From: Archangium lansingense
GTDB taxonomy: Bacteria; Myxococcota; Myxococcia; Myxococcales; Myxococcaceae
Reading direction: 5' to 3'
NCBI RefSeq assembly: GCF_026626635.1
Contig: NZ_JAPNKA010000001.1
Location: 6,510,001 to 6,574,000 of the forward strand
Length of the DNA stretch: 64,000 nucleotides
Both the position numbers and the translations under genes were made by a program. Below the pieces are notes generated by a model. It had not been told where the DNA came from and made no database searches. It saw only the letters and a list, made by a program, of their open reading frames with translations. Shown here piece after piece: positions 33,801-42,545 of this stretch (positions within the stretch are counted from its first letter, which is position 1; every line of letters starts with the position of its first letter).

Positions 33801-34352
33801 CTCGTGGGACAGTCGCCCGCGGTGACGCTGACACTGAAGGGCGTCAATCAGGCGCTGGTGAATGGCGATTTCGAGGCGGGGCCCGCGTCCTGGCTCCTCA
33901 GCGGTTCGGCCTCGGTGGGGACCGACTCCGAGGGCGTCAACCACGCCTTCCTCGGGCAGCGGTACGGCCGCCTGGGGGGCAAGGGAATCCAGCAGGAAGG
34001 CTTCATTTCCCAGATCGTGGGCTTGCCGGCGGGCCTCCTGAGCGCGCAGTGGAGCTACCGCGTCCAGATCGACACGGATGAGGACAACGTTGGAGGTACC
34101 GACAAGCTCCAGATGGAGGCGCAGGTGCTGCCGGATGGCGAGTGGCAGGTCCTGGAGGTCATCGATGCCAATGACGACATCAGCACCGGTGACACCTTCT
34201 ATGGGTATCAGAAGCGCACCGTGAACCTGACGGCGTTCAAGGGGAAGACGGTGCGGCTGCGCTTCCGGGTGCGAGAGAATGCTGCCCTGGCGACCACCTA
34301 CCGCATCGACAACGTCAGCGTCACCTACACGCAGTTGATCATCAGCAACTGA
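30870..34352 (+). CDS. secreted M4 (thermolysin-like) metalloprotease
   Basis: Exported zinc endopeptidase precursor of 1160 residues. ATG 30870 starts a signal peptide (about 1-35, after an Arg-rich n-region) and follows GGAG. The propeptide (about 60-330) includes an FTP/PepSY-like part (AHFRFEQYHRGLPVLGVGMV). The catalytic domain carries H460-E-L-G-H464 and E484 (SDGINEGHGDILGSLVEF), the M4 glutamate-zinc-ligand pattern. The C-terminal 450 residues contain an Ig-like region and two related carbohydrate-binding-like modules (NQLLTNGTFEAGTTGW and NQALVNGDFEAGPASW). It is likely a secreted lytic enzyme for predation or nutrition. The leader has unusual RNA structures. Confidence 0.92.
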   Translation: MNRKSLNRHPRRVLRTGGVLLPLVWALGTTQVVGAATSTPPPGSSTSVEPDAPLRPKLSAAELERLGLSLGVQAEQVMAELNATRTRLGLGPDDELRVMQAQLDPYGMAHFRFEQYHRGLPVLGVGMVAHRDGTSATETYYLAPFLSVDTEPTIDEAQARSLAIAASGLPSTEPLITEVELAIEPLKREWFEPDATGAVTNSEQARREIAGYRLVYLARVAPEEEEVPEAPSGDAPTGVPPSPAPSRAVDAYSLDDLEPERGGSRVPASKPVLVDAPVQVVIDAETGRLISQRQDVRHAGQAVTSLGHSYQHGDVELSTRYNTGENRHELQDPFRGGNQIRDLRNGTKGRLGKSYLYTGKDNDWGDGAEFQDGDATASARGETSAVDVAYAIERTWDLLHKVYGRKGLDGKGSAIRARVHYGHNYSDAHWNNYYQAPYFGDGEDPLPGTPALTDLWVIAHELGHGLWQYELGKWGGPLSDGINEGHGDILGSLVEFYTHGHQGLGTRVPDTRAGWNWVRRMVDPEGYPEPNENGDVRTGLRYWWSNISYEPEHVIGTLYGHAFVFLAHGASSNPNSTLYSNFLPNGMAGIGADRAGDLWYLATTAYLPKDPGFNDLRAAYLSAAKQLYGEGSRVHNAVKDAFGAVRVGYVATDNTVPEIVETHVATVDEGEGTAFVEASVADDTGVLRTRFKAGSKESVSDFAPFQAYLDLSSLSLGSHPVYVTAEDRTLKTAQKTLSMVLVGANQLLTNGTFEAGTTGWSASAGVLAKHAGKRPKPFMGNWSSNFSASGSLSQAVLIPADATSVPLSFRYRVEPNATEAAKLSVLVKEQGTGVQTVLAAYDRQDVNYFPAARSYRRAWFDLASFRGRTVQLSFVSSAGTGEWDFSVDSVSLTYAAPIKVSAPALVLNEDEQTLRFTFMGLSGYAPHRIRKVEYVVGGEVKATTTSSGGSHMAVVSTKGWPTGSTSVVARVYDYAGALVGQSPAVTLTLKGVNQALVNGDFEAGPASWLLSGSASVGTDSEGVNHAFLGQRYGRLGGKGIQQEGFISQIVGLPAGLLSAQWSYRVQIDTDEDNVGGTDKLQMEAQVLPDGEWQVLEVIDANDDISTGDTFYGYQKRTVNLTAFKGKTVRLRFRVRENAALATTYRIDNVSVTYTQLIISN

Positions 34353-34363
34353 GCCCGTGCGGT

Positions 34364-34396
34364 GCCCCGCCGCGAGATGGCGCTTGGCGGCGGGGC
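34364..34396. terminator. hairpin terminator between convergent genes
   Basis: Perfect 10-bp arms GCCCCGCCGC (34364-34373) and GCGGCGGGGC (34387-34396) with a 13-base loop begin 11 bp after the M4 stop codon and lie before the convergent TonB-like stop at 34455. No T-run follows. Position and stem fit a bidirectional terminator. Confidence 0.65.
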
Positions 34397-34454
34397 TACT
34401 GCTCCCGGCGTCAAACCGGGCGCGTACGGTAGCCGTTGCGGCCAGGAAGTCGTG

Positions 34455-35690
34455 TCAGTAGAGCCTGGTCAGGCGCACCCGGTACTCGAACTCGGCCTCC
34501 TCGTCTTGGGCTGAGGGGAGCAACGCCAAGGGGGAGAGCATGAGCTGGCCCGAGGCGAGGGATGACGCGATCGACTGCGACAGCCCCTTGGGCGGACGGT
34601 GCCAGCCCTCGACCAGCCACCGGGTCTTGAGCTCCTCCTTGTTCCGCATCACCTCCGGCGGGGGCGGTTTCAGCTCTCCCAGGGAGGCGGGCACCACCTT
34701 GAGCACGAAGGCGTCGAAGAGGCGGTTGCCCGAGCTCTCCGTGAGCCGCGACCCGAGGAGGGTTCCCGTGGGGGAGTGGCGCAGCTCCAGTTGGACCGTG
34801 AGGAGCGCGCTGCGGCTCTCCAGAGCCTCGAGCGTCTCGAGCGCCTGTGCGGAGGCAATCATGCTCCTGGCCGCACTCTCGTCGCGGAAGCGCGCCGCGA
34901 GTTGCTCGCTGTGCAGCGGCGTCGTGGATGGGGGCGTGATGCCTGGGCCTCCGGTCTTGCCGTACTGCTCGGCGGCCTCCGTGTAGTTCTTCAGCAGGCC
35001 CGCGATGGGATTGTCGATGCCGAGCTCCTTGGGCTTGCCACCGGCGGTGTGTCCGAGGGCCTCCGCGAGCGAGTCCCGCATCTCGCCCAGATAGGGATGC
35101 CCTCCGATGCCCTGGGCGCGCACCCCGGCCGTGTCGTCATCGGCCCAGTCCTGCAGCTGGGCGGTGAGCCGTTCGGAGGCCTCTTCGTTGGACTCGGGCC
35201 GCAACTCGGGATCGCCCGGGCGCAACGTCCGCCCGCCGCGGGGCTCCGGCGCCACGGCCAGGGAGCCTGTCGAGGCAGGCGCTTGCATCCAGGAGGGCAG
35301 GAGGATGGGCGCACGACGGGGTACCTCCTCCACATTCGTCGCGTCCGTTGTTCCGGCGGCAAGGGGCTCTGGCTGCCTCTCCACGGGCTCGGGAGGAGGG
35401 GAGGAGGGGCTCTTTGCGACAACGGGGCCTGACTTCTTCTGCCGGCGCTCGGCGCGCGGGACGGACCGGGTGGGCGGGGTCTTGGTTTCCGGAAGCGCCG
35501 ACGGGGTCACGGGCACCGAGGCCGGTGCTTCGCGGAACTCCACTTCCACGGTGAACGACTCCGCGGGCATGGGCCGAGCCGCCGACAAGGATGGCTCCGT
35601 CGACCACAGCCAGACTCCGAGCAGCAGGTGCAGGAGCACCGACAGGAGGAGGGGTGGGAGGACCCTGTTGCGGGAAGCAGGCTTGCTCAT
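34455..35690 (-). CDS. TonB-like energy-transducer protein (second copy)
   Basis: TonB-type linker of 411 residues from ATG 35690. A short n-region is followed by a membrane helix (about 9-27, VLPPLLLSVLLHLLLGVWLW), a proline/charged linker (about 40-170), a polar region, and a C-terminal alpha/beta domain (about 285-370) with LTVQLELRHSPTGTLLGSRL, SGNRLFDAFVLKVVPASL and ELKTRWLVEG, matching the corresponding motifs of the copy at 2591-3733. The alternative upstream start (35732) would put a short polar stretch before the helix. It is divergent from the GH43-like gene with a 202-bp gap. No exbB/exbD or receptor is adjacent. Confidence 0.7.
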   Translation of the reverse strand: MSKPASRNRVLPPLLLSVLLHLLLGVWLWSTEPSLSAARPMPAESFTVEVEFREAPASVPVTPSALPETKTPPTRSVPRAERRQKKSGPVVAKSPSSPPPEPVERQPEPLAAGTTDATNVEEVPRRAPILLPSWMQAPASTGSLAVAPEPRGGRTLRPGDPELRPESNEEASERLTAQLQDWADDDTAGVRAQGIGGHPYLGEMRDSLAEALGHTAGGKPKELGIDNPIAGLLKNYTEAAEQYGKTGGPGITPPSTTPLHSEQLAARFRDESAARSMIASAQALETLEALESRSALLTVQLELRHSPTGTLLGSRLTESSGNRLFDAFVLKVVPASLGELKPPPPEVMRNKEELKTRWLVEGWHRPPKGLSQSIASSLASGQLMLSPLALLPSAQDEEAEFEYRVRLTRLY

Positions 35691-35828
35691 GACGGAGCCA
35701 TCCTCTCCTCCGGGGAGTGAGCAGACAAGCACGTCCGCTCGCGGTGGTTCATTCCGCGCCGAGCCACCGCGGAGGTGTCAGGCGAATCTCAGTGGTCGCT
35801 GTCACATGGAACAAGAAAAACTGGAATT

Positions 35829-35840
35829 CCTTGAACAAGG
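35829..35840. promoter_or_regulatory. palindrome in the TonB/GH43 divergent region
   Basis: CCTTG-AA-CAAGG is symmetric and abuts GGAATTCC (35823-35830) in an AT-rich stretch about 55 bp before the GH43-like start. It could be an operator; evidence is symmetry only. Confidence 0.25.
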
Positions 35841-35892
35841 CGTTGTACGAGCCACCGGAACCCAGCCGGACTCCTGGCCCCCAAGGAGAGTC

Positions 35893-37662
35893 ATGCTTCC
35901 CAGCTTCCCAACGACACTCGTCTCATTTCTCGCCCTCGCAGTGGCCGCCGGATGCGCGGGCCCGGAGGACACCCATTCCGAGCTCGCGCCTGGCGATGCA
36001 TCCTCGACCGTTTCGCAGGGGCTCGGGGTCTGCGACGGAGTCACTTGTAGCGGACACGGTGTCTGTCAGGACAACGCCGGCAGCGCTCTATGTGTCTGCG
36101 ACGAGGGCTTCGTGGGAGCCTCGTGCGCCACGCGCGGCTCCAACTTCTACGCGCGCTCGCTGCTCGTCCCAGGGCTGGCGGACCCCGACGTCTACAAGGA
36201 GAACGATGATCTGTTCTTCCTCACCGGTACCGGTGACGCGCGGACCCTGCCCATCTACGAGACCCATGATCTGTCGAGCTTCCGCTTCAAGCGGGGTTAC
36301 GACCCCTCGGCCGCGGATCCGACCTACGACTACTGCATGATCTGGGCGCCGGATCTCGGCAAGAACAACGGCGTCTACTTCCTCTACTTCTCCGCGCAGC
36401 GGGTGCCCAACGGCTCCGCCTGTCCGGCTTCCGGCCAGGATGTGACGACCTTCGTGGCCTCGGCGCCCGACCTGAACCTCAACTTCGGTGCGCCCCAGCC
36501 CATCAATCCGAACACGACCTATCCGCGCACCACCATCGGCTCTGCCTGCACGCCGCAGGGCTGCAACCGGAACATCCGCATCGACTCGGCCACGTTCAAT
36601 GACACGTCGGGCCGCTGGCTCTTCTATGTCTGGTTTGACCGGGGCAACAACATCTCTTCGTTCAACACCGCGGCCCCGGCCACCGTCTACAACCACACGG
36701 GTCCGGCGCTCTACACGCTCCCCGCCCAGGACGAGACCATCAACGAGGCTCCCGAGCTCCTCAAGCGCAACGGCCTCTACTATCTGCTCTTCAGCACCGG
36801 CTGGTACAACAGCCAGTACGCCATGAAGTACATCATGGCGGACTCGTTGCCCGCGCTCACTCGGGCGCGTGCGGTGCGGTCGCTCTCCCAGCCGATGCGC
36901 AATGACTCTGGGGCGCTCATCCAGACGCACGGCCACAACGTGGTGGTGGACCGCCGCGGCGAGTTCTTCAACATCTTCCACCAGGGCGCCTTCCAGCCCG
37001 CGGGCACCTTCACCTCGCGCAGCACCTACAAGCAACGCATCGCCTTCAAGCCCGATGGCTCGATGCACTCGCTCAACCAGGTTCATCTCCGCTGGACGCG
37101 GCTGGCTGGGTACAACTACTCGTTGGACCTCGTGCTGCGCGATGGGACCGTGATTGGCCCGTGCATCTATGCCGGCATCATCGGCTCGGCGAACAAGACG
37201 GTCTTCGACGGGGTGTGCCCCAGCGCGAGCAGCCGCATGGTGAACAAGGGCGACATCGCCGCCTTCCGCATCTTCTATTCGAACAGCAGCACCTGGGGGC
37301 CCTTTGTCGAAAAGGCGTATGACGGCGTCTCGGATGACGTCTTCCTGGAGCTTCCCGGGGGCACCACGCCCTTCGTGGACTTGAGCTGGAGCGAGGAGGA
37401 GACGGGCGCCCAGTACTCCATCGACGTGCAGCGGCGCGACACGGGCGCGTGGATTGGCCCGTGCATCGGCGTCAACCCCGTCAACCGCAGCCTCTCCTGG
37501 ACCTACAGCGGGCGTTGCGACACCCCGGGCATCAACGTGGCCATCTCCAACATCAGCAACTTCCGCATCTGCTCCGCGGTGGGCGGCGACTGGGCTCACG
37601 CGCGCTGCGGCGCCACGGCCTACGATGGCAAGAGCATGCATGTGCCGATCGTGATTCCGTGA
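35893..37662 (+). CDS. lipoprotein with EGF-like module and GH43-like beta-propeller
   Basis: Exported lipoprotein of 589 residues; ATG 35893 follows AAGGAG. The signal peptide ends in a lipobox-like AVAAGC (Cys about 21). A six-cysteine EGF-like module follows (CDGVTCSGHGVC, CVCDEGFVGASC; about 47-78). The main domain shows GH43 propeller motifs: LADPDVYKEND (base Asp), MIWAPDLGKNNG (second Asp) and INEAPELLKRNGLYYL (acid Glu). The last 200 residues are two tandem repeats sharing IGPCI and AYDG motifs. GH43 enzymes act on arabinose/xylose-type glycans; the exact substrate is unknown. It may be surface-anchored and act on plant, fungal or bacterial polysaccharide. Confidence 0.8.
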   Translation: MLPSFPTTLVSFLALAVAAGCAGPEDTHSELAPGDASSTVSQGLGVCDGVTCSGHGVCQDNAGSALCVCDEGFVGASCATRGSNFYARSLLVPGLADPDVYKENDDLFFLTGTGDARTLPIYETHDLSSFRFKRGYDPSAADPTYDYCMIWAPDLGKNNGVYFLYFSAQRVPNGSACPASGQDVTTFVASAPDLNLNFGAPQPINPNTTYPRTTIGSACTPQGCNRNIRIDSATFNDTSGRWLFYVWFDRGNNISSFNTAAPATVYNHTGPALYTLPAQDETINEAPELLKRNGLYYLLFSTGWYNSQYAMKYIMADSLPALTRARAVRSLSQPMRNDSGALIQTHGHNVVVDRRGEFFNIFHQGAFQPAGTFTSRSTYKQRIAFKPDGSMHSLNQVHLRWTRLAGYNYSLDLVLRDGTVIGPCIYAGIIGSANKTVFDGVCPSASSRMVNKGDIAAFRIFYSNSSTWGPFVEKAYDGVSDDVFLELPGGTTPFVDLSWSEEETGAQYSIDVQRRDTGAWIGPCIGVNPVNRSLSWTYSGRCDTPGINVAISNISNFRICSAVGGDWAHARCGATAYDGKSMHVPIVIP

Positions 37663-37757
37663 TGGATGGACAGCATCAGGGGTGATGGGCCAACCTCGCC
37701 GCCACAAGGGCCGTTTCACGCGGCTGGAGCTTCGGGCCGGAGAGGGCTGCTACGGAT

Positions 37758-40700
37758 ATGCGTCGGTGGCTGGGATTTGGCGTGGTGCTGGCCGTGCTCG
37801 TGGCCTCGCTCGGGTATGTCTTTTCGAAGCAGGGAGGTCTGGCGTCCGGTTCTGAGGGGCGGGGAGCGCGAACGGAGGGGGACTCCACCGCGCGCTCACT
37901 TCCGGTGAGTGCGCTGCTCGCCGCGCCCCTGCCTTCGTCCCGGGGAAGCAGCTTCATTCGCGGTACGGTGCTGGGACTCGACGGCCGTCCCATGGCCGGC
38001 GCGATGGTCGTGGCCACCGCTCCCACCCGGGATGAAACACTCTCCGAGCTGTCCTGTCCCTGCGACGACGAGCGTGGAAAGAAGCTGCCCCAGTGCGGCT
38101 GCGCCCAGGGAATCCTCCAACTCGTGGAGCGAGTGGTGGAGCGTGAGGGCGAGGCCCCACCTCATGCGCGCACCACCTCGGATGCGGAGGGTCGCTTCTC
38201 CCTCGAGGGGCTGGAAGCGGGCTCCTACGCGCTCTGGGCCGATGGCTCTTTCGGCACCGTCCTGCGCGAGAACGTCCCGGCGGGCTCGGAGGGCATCGAA
38301 CTGTGGGGGGTCCCGGGCATGACCCTCTCGGGCCGCATCCACGATGAGGATGGGAACGTCGTCGCGGGGGCGCTCGTCACCGCGCTGCCCGACGGGCCCA
38401 GCCGTTTCTTCGATACGCTCTCGGATGCCCGGGGAAACTGGCGGATCGGACCGCTGCCTGTGGGGCGCTACCACCTCGTCGTCACCCATGCGGGCTTCCT
38501 GCCCGGGCACGAAAGTGTGGACGAAAGCAGTGAGCTGGAGGTGACGCTCTACCGGCCGCTGCGGCTCACGGGGCAGGTGCTGCTGGAAGGCCGCCCCGTG
38601 GCCGGAGCCCGGGTACTCGCCGAGGGAAAGAAGCACCAGCGGCACACCTCCACGGACGCCGAGGGGCGCTTCACCCTCGAGGACCTGGGGCCGGGCACCT
38701 ATCAGGTGATCGCCACCCACGCGGGCCTGGATGCGGTCCGTCGTGCCTCTCTCGAGCCCGGGAGGGAGCCCCGGGATGTCCTGTTTGAACTCGGCACGGA
38801 CGCGCGGGTGACGGGGACGGTGCGCGACCCGGCCGGCCACCCCATTGCCGGCGCCAGAGTCTGGGTGAGGCTCAGCTCGGAATCCGGCAATGACGACAGG
38901 GAGGACGCGCATACCGCCTCGGATGGAACCTACACGCTCGGACCGCTTCCCCTCGGCAGGTATCACCTCTTCGCGGCGGCGCCGCAGTACCATGCCTCGT
39001 CGCACATCGTGAACGTGTCGGCAGAGGAGCCCAACTACCAGGACTTCACCATCGATCCCTCACTCCTCATCGAGGGCCGTGTGCTGAACGCCGCCGGGCA
39101 GCCCCTCTCGGGCGTGAGGCTCGAGCTGGAAGAGGAGGCCACCGGGGAAGATCGCCGCTCATGGAAGGACTCCACCTTCTCTGGCAAGGATGGAACGTTC
39201 GTGCTCGAGGCCCTGAGGCCGGTCAACCACCACCTGCGAGCCCATCACGATGATTTCCTCCCCACGGCCCAGACCGCCGTGGCTCCCTCGAGTGGAGTCC
39301 AGTTGATGCTGCGGGCCGGAGCGCGAGTGGAGGGCGAGGTGGTGGACGAGAAGGAGGTCCCCGTCCCCCTGGCCCAGGTCCTGTTGCAGCCCGCCGAGGA
39401 TGCCCACGGGTATGGCTTCGAAACGCCCGAGGTGACCCTCACGGATGAGCGGGGGCGCTTCACCCTGCAGGGCCTGGTACCTGGAGATCACTTCGTCACG
39501 GTGTCGTCGGAAGCGGGAGGGGAGATCCGGCAGCACATCCGGCCCATCGAGGTGAAAGAAACGGAACCGGTGAAGGTGCGGCTCCAGCTCCCCGAGGGAC
39601 TGACACTGTCGGGCCTCGTTGTCGATGGTGCCGGGAATCCTGTTCCCGGAGCAGACGTCACGCTCGTGCCCGATGAGCTGGAAGACCCCGAGCAGGAGAT
39701 GCTCTACCGGCGGCGGCAGCGAGAGCCTCGCACGGGAGCCGACGGCCGCTTCCAGGTGCGCTACCTCGCGGCCGGGCGCTACCTGTTGCGCGCGAGCGCG
39801 AAGGGCCACGATTTCGACCCGGTCGCGAATGGGCTCGATGGCAAGGAGGACGGCTTCCAGGGCGTCAAGGCCGTTGCTGGCGCCACCGACGTGCGCATCG
39901 TCCTCAATAAGCGCGCACGGCTTCGTGGGCGTGTGGTGCGCCCGGATGGCACCCCCGTCACGCGCTTCGAGATCAACCAGAAGCAGGTGGTGGATCCCCA
40001 GGGCGCATTCGCCCTGCCCATCGAGCGGAGCAGTGAAGAGAGGCTCGTCTTCACCGCCCCGAACCTGGCCGGTACGACACGAGAGGTCGTGCTGAAGGAG
40101 GGGGTGGATACCGAGCTGGGAGAGGTGGTGCTCACCGCGGGCCGCGAGGTGCGAGGCAGGGTGGTGGATGCGGTGAGCGGAGCGCCCGTGGCCGGGGCGG
40201 AGGTGCGCGTGGATGACGACCCGAGGGACCTGGAGTTGAGCCTGCGGTCCAGGGTTGGCGAAGTGAGGACCGCGCACGATGGGACCTTCACGCTGACCCA
40301 CGTGGAGGAGAGTCCGCTCACCCTTGGTGTGGGGCACCCGGATTACAAGCAGACGCTGATGGCGCTCGCCCCGCGGCAGGCGGAGGTGGCGGTGGCCCTC
40401 GAGACGGGGGCCACGCTCCAGGGCGAGGTGTACCTCTCGAGCGGGTTCGGGTTCGAGGTCGTCGCCTGGTCGCCGCCGAGCTTCTCGAGGCGCGCGCGCG
40501 TCGTGGGGAACGAATACGTGATACGAGGCCTGCCCGCGGGCACCTACGCCGTCATCGTCCGAACGAAGCGTCCCACCCATGCGCGCAATGTGGACGTCCC
40601 CCCCCGGCAGGTGGAGATTCCCGCCAGCGGCCTGGTGGTGCTCGACTTCGCGCAGAGCCCGGCCGAGGTCACGTTGCGGCTGCGGTGGAGCGGGACTCCA

Positions 40701-40976
40701 GTGCCGATGGCCGGCTACTACCTCGTGGAGGGAAGCATCCCCCTCCCGGATTCACCTCGAGCGGTCGAGCGGCTGAGGGAACTGGTCTTCGCGATGGGAA
40801 ACTCGAACGCCGGTATCTTCCACAGGCTGCCGGAGGGGCACTACACCCTCCTGGTCCAGGCTCTCGTGAATGGGGAGCCTCACTGGCACCGGGAAGAACT
40901 GGATCTGGCCGGGGAGGGGGAGGTGTCTCACGACCTTTCTCCCCGGTGGGTGCGTGTTCCGGGCCTGAAGGAGTGA
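37758..40976 (+). CDS. carboxypeptidase-regulatory-like beta-sandwich repeat protein
   Basis: Protein of 1072 residues with an N-terminal export signal or anchor (about 3-21) and about nine or ten tandem Ig-like units of the CarboxypepD_reg type. Each unit has the pattern G-x-V-x2-x-G-x-P-x-x-G-A-x-V, for example GTVLGLDGRPMAGAMVVA, GRIHDEDGNVVAGALVTA, GTVRDPAGHPIAGARVWV and GLVVDGAGNPVPGADVTLVP, followed by a GRF(S/T)L strand and a LPxGxYHL strand. No catalytic motif is visible. Such proteins are structural or adhesive on the cell surface. It starts 95 bp after the GH43-like gene on the same strand and may share its transcript. It ends 3 bp from the convergent DUF4157 gene. Confidence 0.85.
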   Translation: MRRWLGFGVVLAVLVASLGYVFSKQGGLASGSEGRGARTEGDSTARSLPVSALLAAPLPSSRGSSFIRGTVLGLDGRPMAGAMVVATAPTRDETLSELSCPCDDERGKKLPQCGCAQGILQLVERVVEREGEAPPHARTTSDAEGRFSLEGLEAGSYALWADGSFGTVLRENVPAGSEGIELWGVPGMTLSGRIHDEDGNVVAGALVTALPDGPSRFFDTLSDARGNWRIGPLPVGRYHLVVTHAGFLPGHESVDESSELEVTLYRPLRLTGQVLLEGRPVAGARVLAEGKKHQRHTSTDAEGRFTLEDLGPGTYQVIATHAGLDAVRRASLEPGREPRDVLFELGTDARVTGTVRDPAGHPIAGARVWVRLSSESGNDDREDAHTASDGTYTLGPLPLGRYHLFAAAPQYHASSHIVNVSAEEPNYQDFTIDPSLLIEGRVLNAAGQPLSGVRLELEEEATGEDRRSWKDSTFSGKDGTFVLEALRPVNHHLRAHHDDFLPTAQTAVAPSSGVQLMLRAGARVEGEVVDEKEVPVPLAQVLLQPAEDAHGYGFETPEVTLTDERGRFTLQGLVPGDHFVTVSSEAGGEIRQHIRPIEVKETEPVKVRLQLPEGLTLSGLVVDGAGNPVPGADVTLVPDELEDPEQEMLYRRRQREPRTGADGRFQVRYLAAGRYLLRASAKGHDFDPVANGLDGKEDGFQGVKAVAGATDVRIVLNKRARLRGRVVRPDGTPVTRFEINQKQVVDPQGAFALPIERSSEERLVFTAPNLAGTTREVVLKEGVDTELGEVVLTAGREVRGRVVDAVSGAPVAGAEVRVDDDPRDLELSLRSRVGEVRTAHDGTFTLTHVEESPLTLGVGHPDYKQTLMALAPRQAEVAVALETGATLQGEVYLSSGFGFEVVAWSPPSFSRRARVVGNEYVIRGLPAGTYAVIVRTKRPTHARNVDVPPRQVEIPASGLVVLDFAQSPAEVTLRLRWSGTPVPMAGYYLVEGSIPLPDSPRAVERLRELVFAMGNSNAGIFHRLPEGHYTLLVQALVNGEPHWHREELDLAGEGEVSHDLSPRWVRVPGLKE

Positions 40977-40979
40977 TGG

Positions 40980-42545
40980 CTATTTCATGGCGGCGACCAG
41001 GCCCGAGGCCTCGTCCAGCCACGCCTTCATCAGCTTGTCCTGCTTCGCCTGCTCCCGCGCGGGGGATCGGTACGAGGGCCTGTCGGGCGCTACCTCGCCC
41101 AGTTGCCTCCGCTGCTCGCGGTAGGCGTTCTCGGTGAGTGGATTGCCCCGATGGCCTTTCAGTCCCACCGTGGCGTACTCCTCCTCTGGGACTCCCTTGT
41201 CCATGCCATCGGGGATGGTGCTGCCACGAGGAATCGCGGTCCCCGTCGTCAGGTGGTGCGCGTGAACGAGCTCATGGAACATCGAGATATGGCCGGGCAT
41301 CTGGGCCCAGCCCTCGGTCGAATCCGGGACGACGGTGTCTTCGCCCGAGTGGCGCACGGTCGTGTTGCTCCCCAGGCCCGGCCCGCCAGGCTTCGCGAAC
41401 CCTTCCAACCTGTCCGCCACCGTGGCTCCCGTGGGGATGGCCTTGAACTTCTCGGGATCCGCCTCGGGCTTGAGGGTTGTCGTGTGTTTGGCGGCGGGGC
41501 GCCCGAGCGCATTGATGAGCGTTCGTCCTGACTCCGTCTGCATCATCTTGGCGATGTTGCCCATCATCCGCTTCTGGTAGGCGTCCTGGTCCCGGGCATC
41601 GGGCAGATCCGAGGCGTCTATCCTGAGCTGCACGCCCTTTTTTCCCGCCGCGATGGCGTCGTATTGCTTCTTGAGGCTCTCGAGCTCGGCGGGCTTCAAG
41701 CGGTTGCCCTTCGACACCTGGTCGGGGTCGCTGGGGTCGATGATGTTGAACAGCGCGTCCAGGTCGTGGACCCGGTTGATGACGGCCCCGTGTGACGGCT
41801 GGATGACCACCCCGGGGTCCGCGCCTGGAATGCGGGCAGGCTGGCCGGAGATGGCCTGGGATGCGGCCCGATCCGCCTCGGATTCGAGGCCCGGGTGGGT
41901 ATTCACCGGCGCGCCTTCACCCGAGGGCACCGCCACGCGTCCGTGGTATTGCTGCACCACGTGCGCGAGCTCATGTCCGATGAGCCGTTCTCCCGTGGCC
42001 GAGTCCGGCTGGTAACGGCCGGGTGCGAAGTGGATGTGAGTTCCCTGGGTGTAGGCGAGGGCGCCCACGGACGAGGCGGCTTTCCCCTCGTGGATCCGCA
42101 CCGAGGAGAAGTCGGCCGCGAAGGAGTGCTCCATCCTGCTGCGCAGCGCTTCGGGAAGAGGGCGTCCTCCGGTGGGGCGCGGGAGTCGCACGTCGGGGAG
42201 CCGGAACTGGTGCGCTCCGGCCTGGACCGCTTGGAGCCGCTTCGAGGCCCGTGCTCCATCTCGCGCGAGCTGGACCGGAGCGGACTCCGCCGTCAGGGGA
42301 GCGGAACGAACGGCCACGGACTCGAATCGATGGCCAAAGCGCTCCGCGGAGGACTCCAGGGACTCCAGGGAGAGGTGACCAGGCGCCTCCGGCTGTACGG
42401 GCTCCTGGTCAGAGCTGACGGGCTCGGAGGTCGCCTGGCGGGCGGCCGGTGCCGGATGGGGAGCTCTCACAAGGGAGGGGGCGCTCAAGGTGGACGTCTC
42501 CAGGTCACATCGAGGCGTAGGCGGCTGATGATTCTCCGTTCGCAA
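40980..42545 (-). CDS. DUF4157 (eCIS-core) plus M91-like zinc metalloprotease protein
   Basis: Protein of 521 residues without a signal peptide. Residues about 128-235 form a DUF4157 domain, with FSSVRIHEGKAASSVGALAY, GTHIHFAPGRYQP and H191-E-L-A-H195 (LIGHELAHVVQQY). The C-terminal part (about 355-521) carries a second zincin motif, H424-E-L-V-H428 (SMFHELVHAHH), a downstream Glu455 in VPEEEYATVGL and TENAYREQRRQLG, the layout of the NleD-like M91 effector family. DUF4157 domains are known from cargo of extracellular contractile injection systems; none is visible here. It is probably an exported toxin or effector, but the target is unknown. Confidence 0.82.
   Translation of the reverse strand: MRTENHQPPTPRCDLETSTLSAPSLVRAPHPAPAARQATSEPVSSDQEPVQPEAPGHLSLESLESSAERFGHRFESVAVRSAPLTAESAPVQLARDGARASKRLQAVQAGAHQFRLPDVRLPRPTGGRPLPEALRSRMEHSFAADFSSVRIHEGKAASSVGALAYTQGTHIHFAPGRYQPDSATGERLIGHELAHVVQQYHGRVAVPSGEGAPVNTHPGLESEADRAASQAISGQPARIPGADPGVVIQPSHGAVINRVHDLDALFNIIDPSDPDQVSKGNRLKPAELESLKKQYDAIAAGKKGVQLRIDASDLPDARDQDAYQKRMMGNIAKMMQTESGRTLINALGRPAAKHTTTLKPEADPEKFKAIPTGATVADRLEGFAKPGGPGLGSNTTVRHSGEDTVVPDSTEGWAQMPGHISMFHELVHAHHLTTGTAIPRGSTIPDGMDKGVPEEEYATVGLKGHRGNPLTENAYREQRRQLGEVAPDRPSYRSPAREQAKQDKLMKAWLDEASGLVAAMK

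Noticed and set aside
31074..33944. A 956-codon minus-strand frame opposite the M4 protease
   Set aside because: Antisense shadow of a well-identified protease with HELGH motif; the translation is low-complexity His/Arg/Val-rich sequence.
36088..37719. A 543-codon minus-strand frame opposite the GH43-like gene
   Set aside because: Antisense shadow; the plus-strand protein has signal peptide, EGF module and GH43 motifs.
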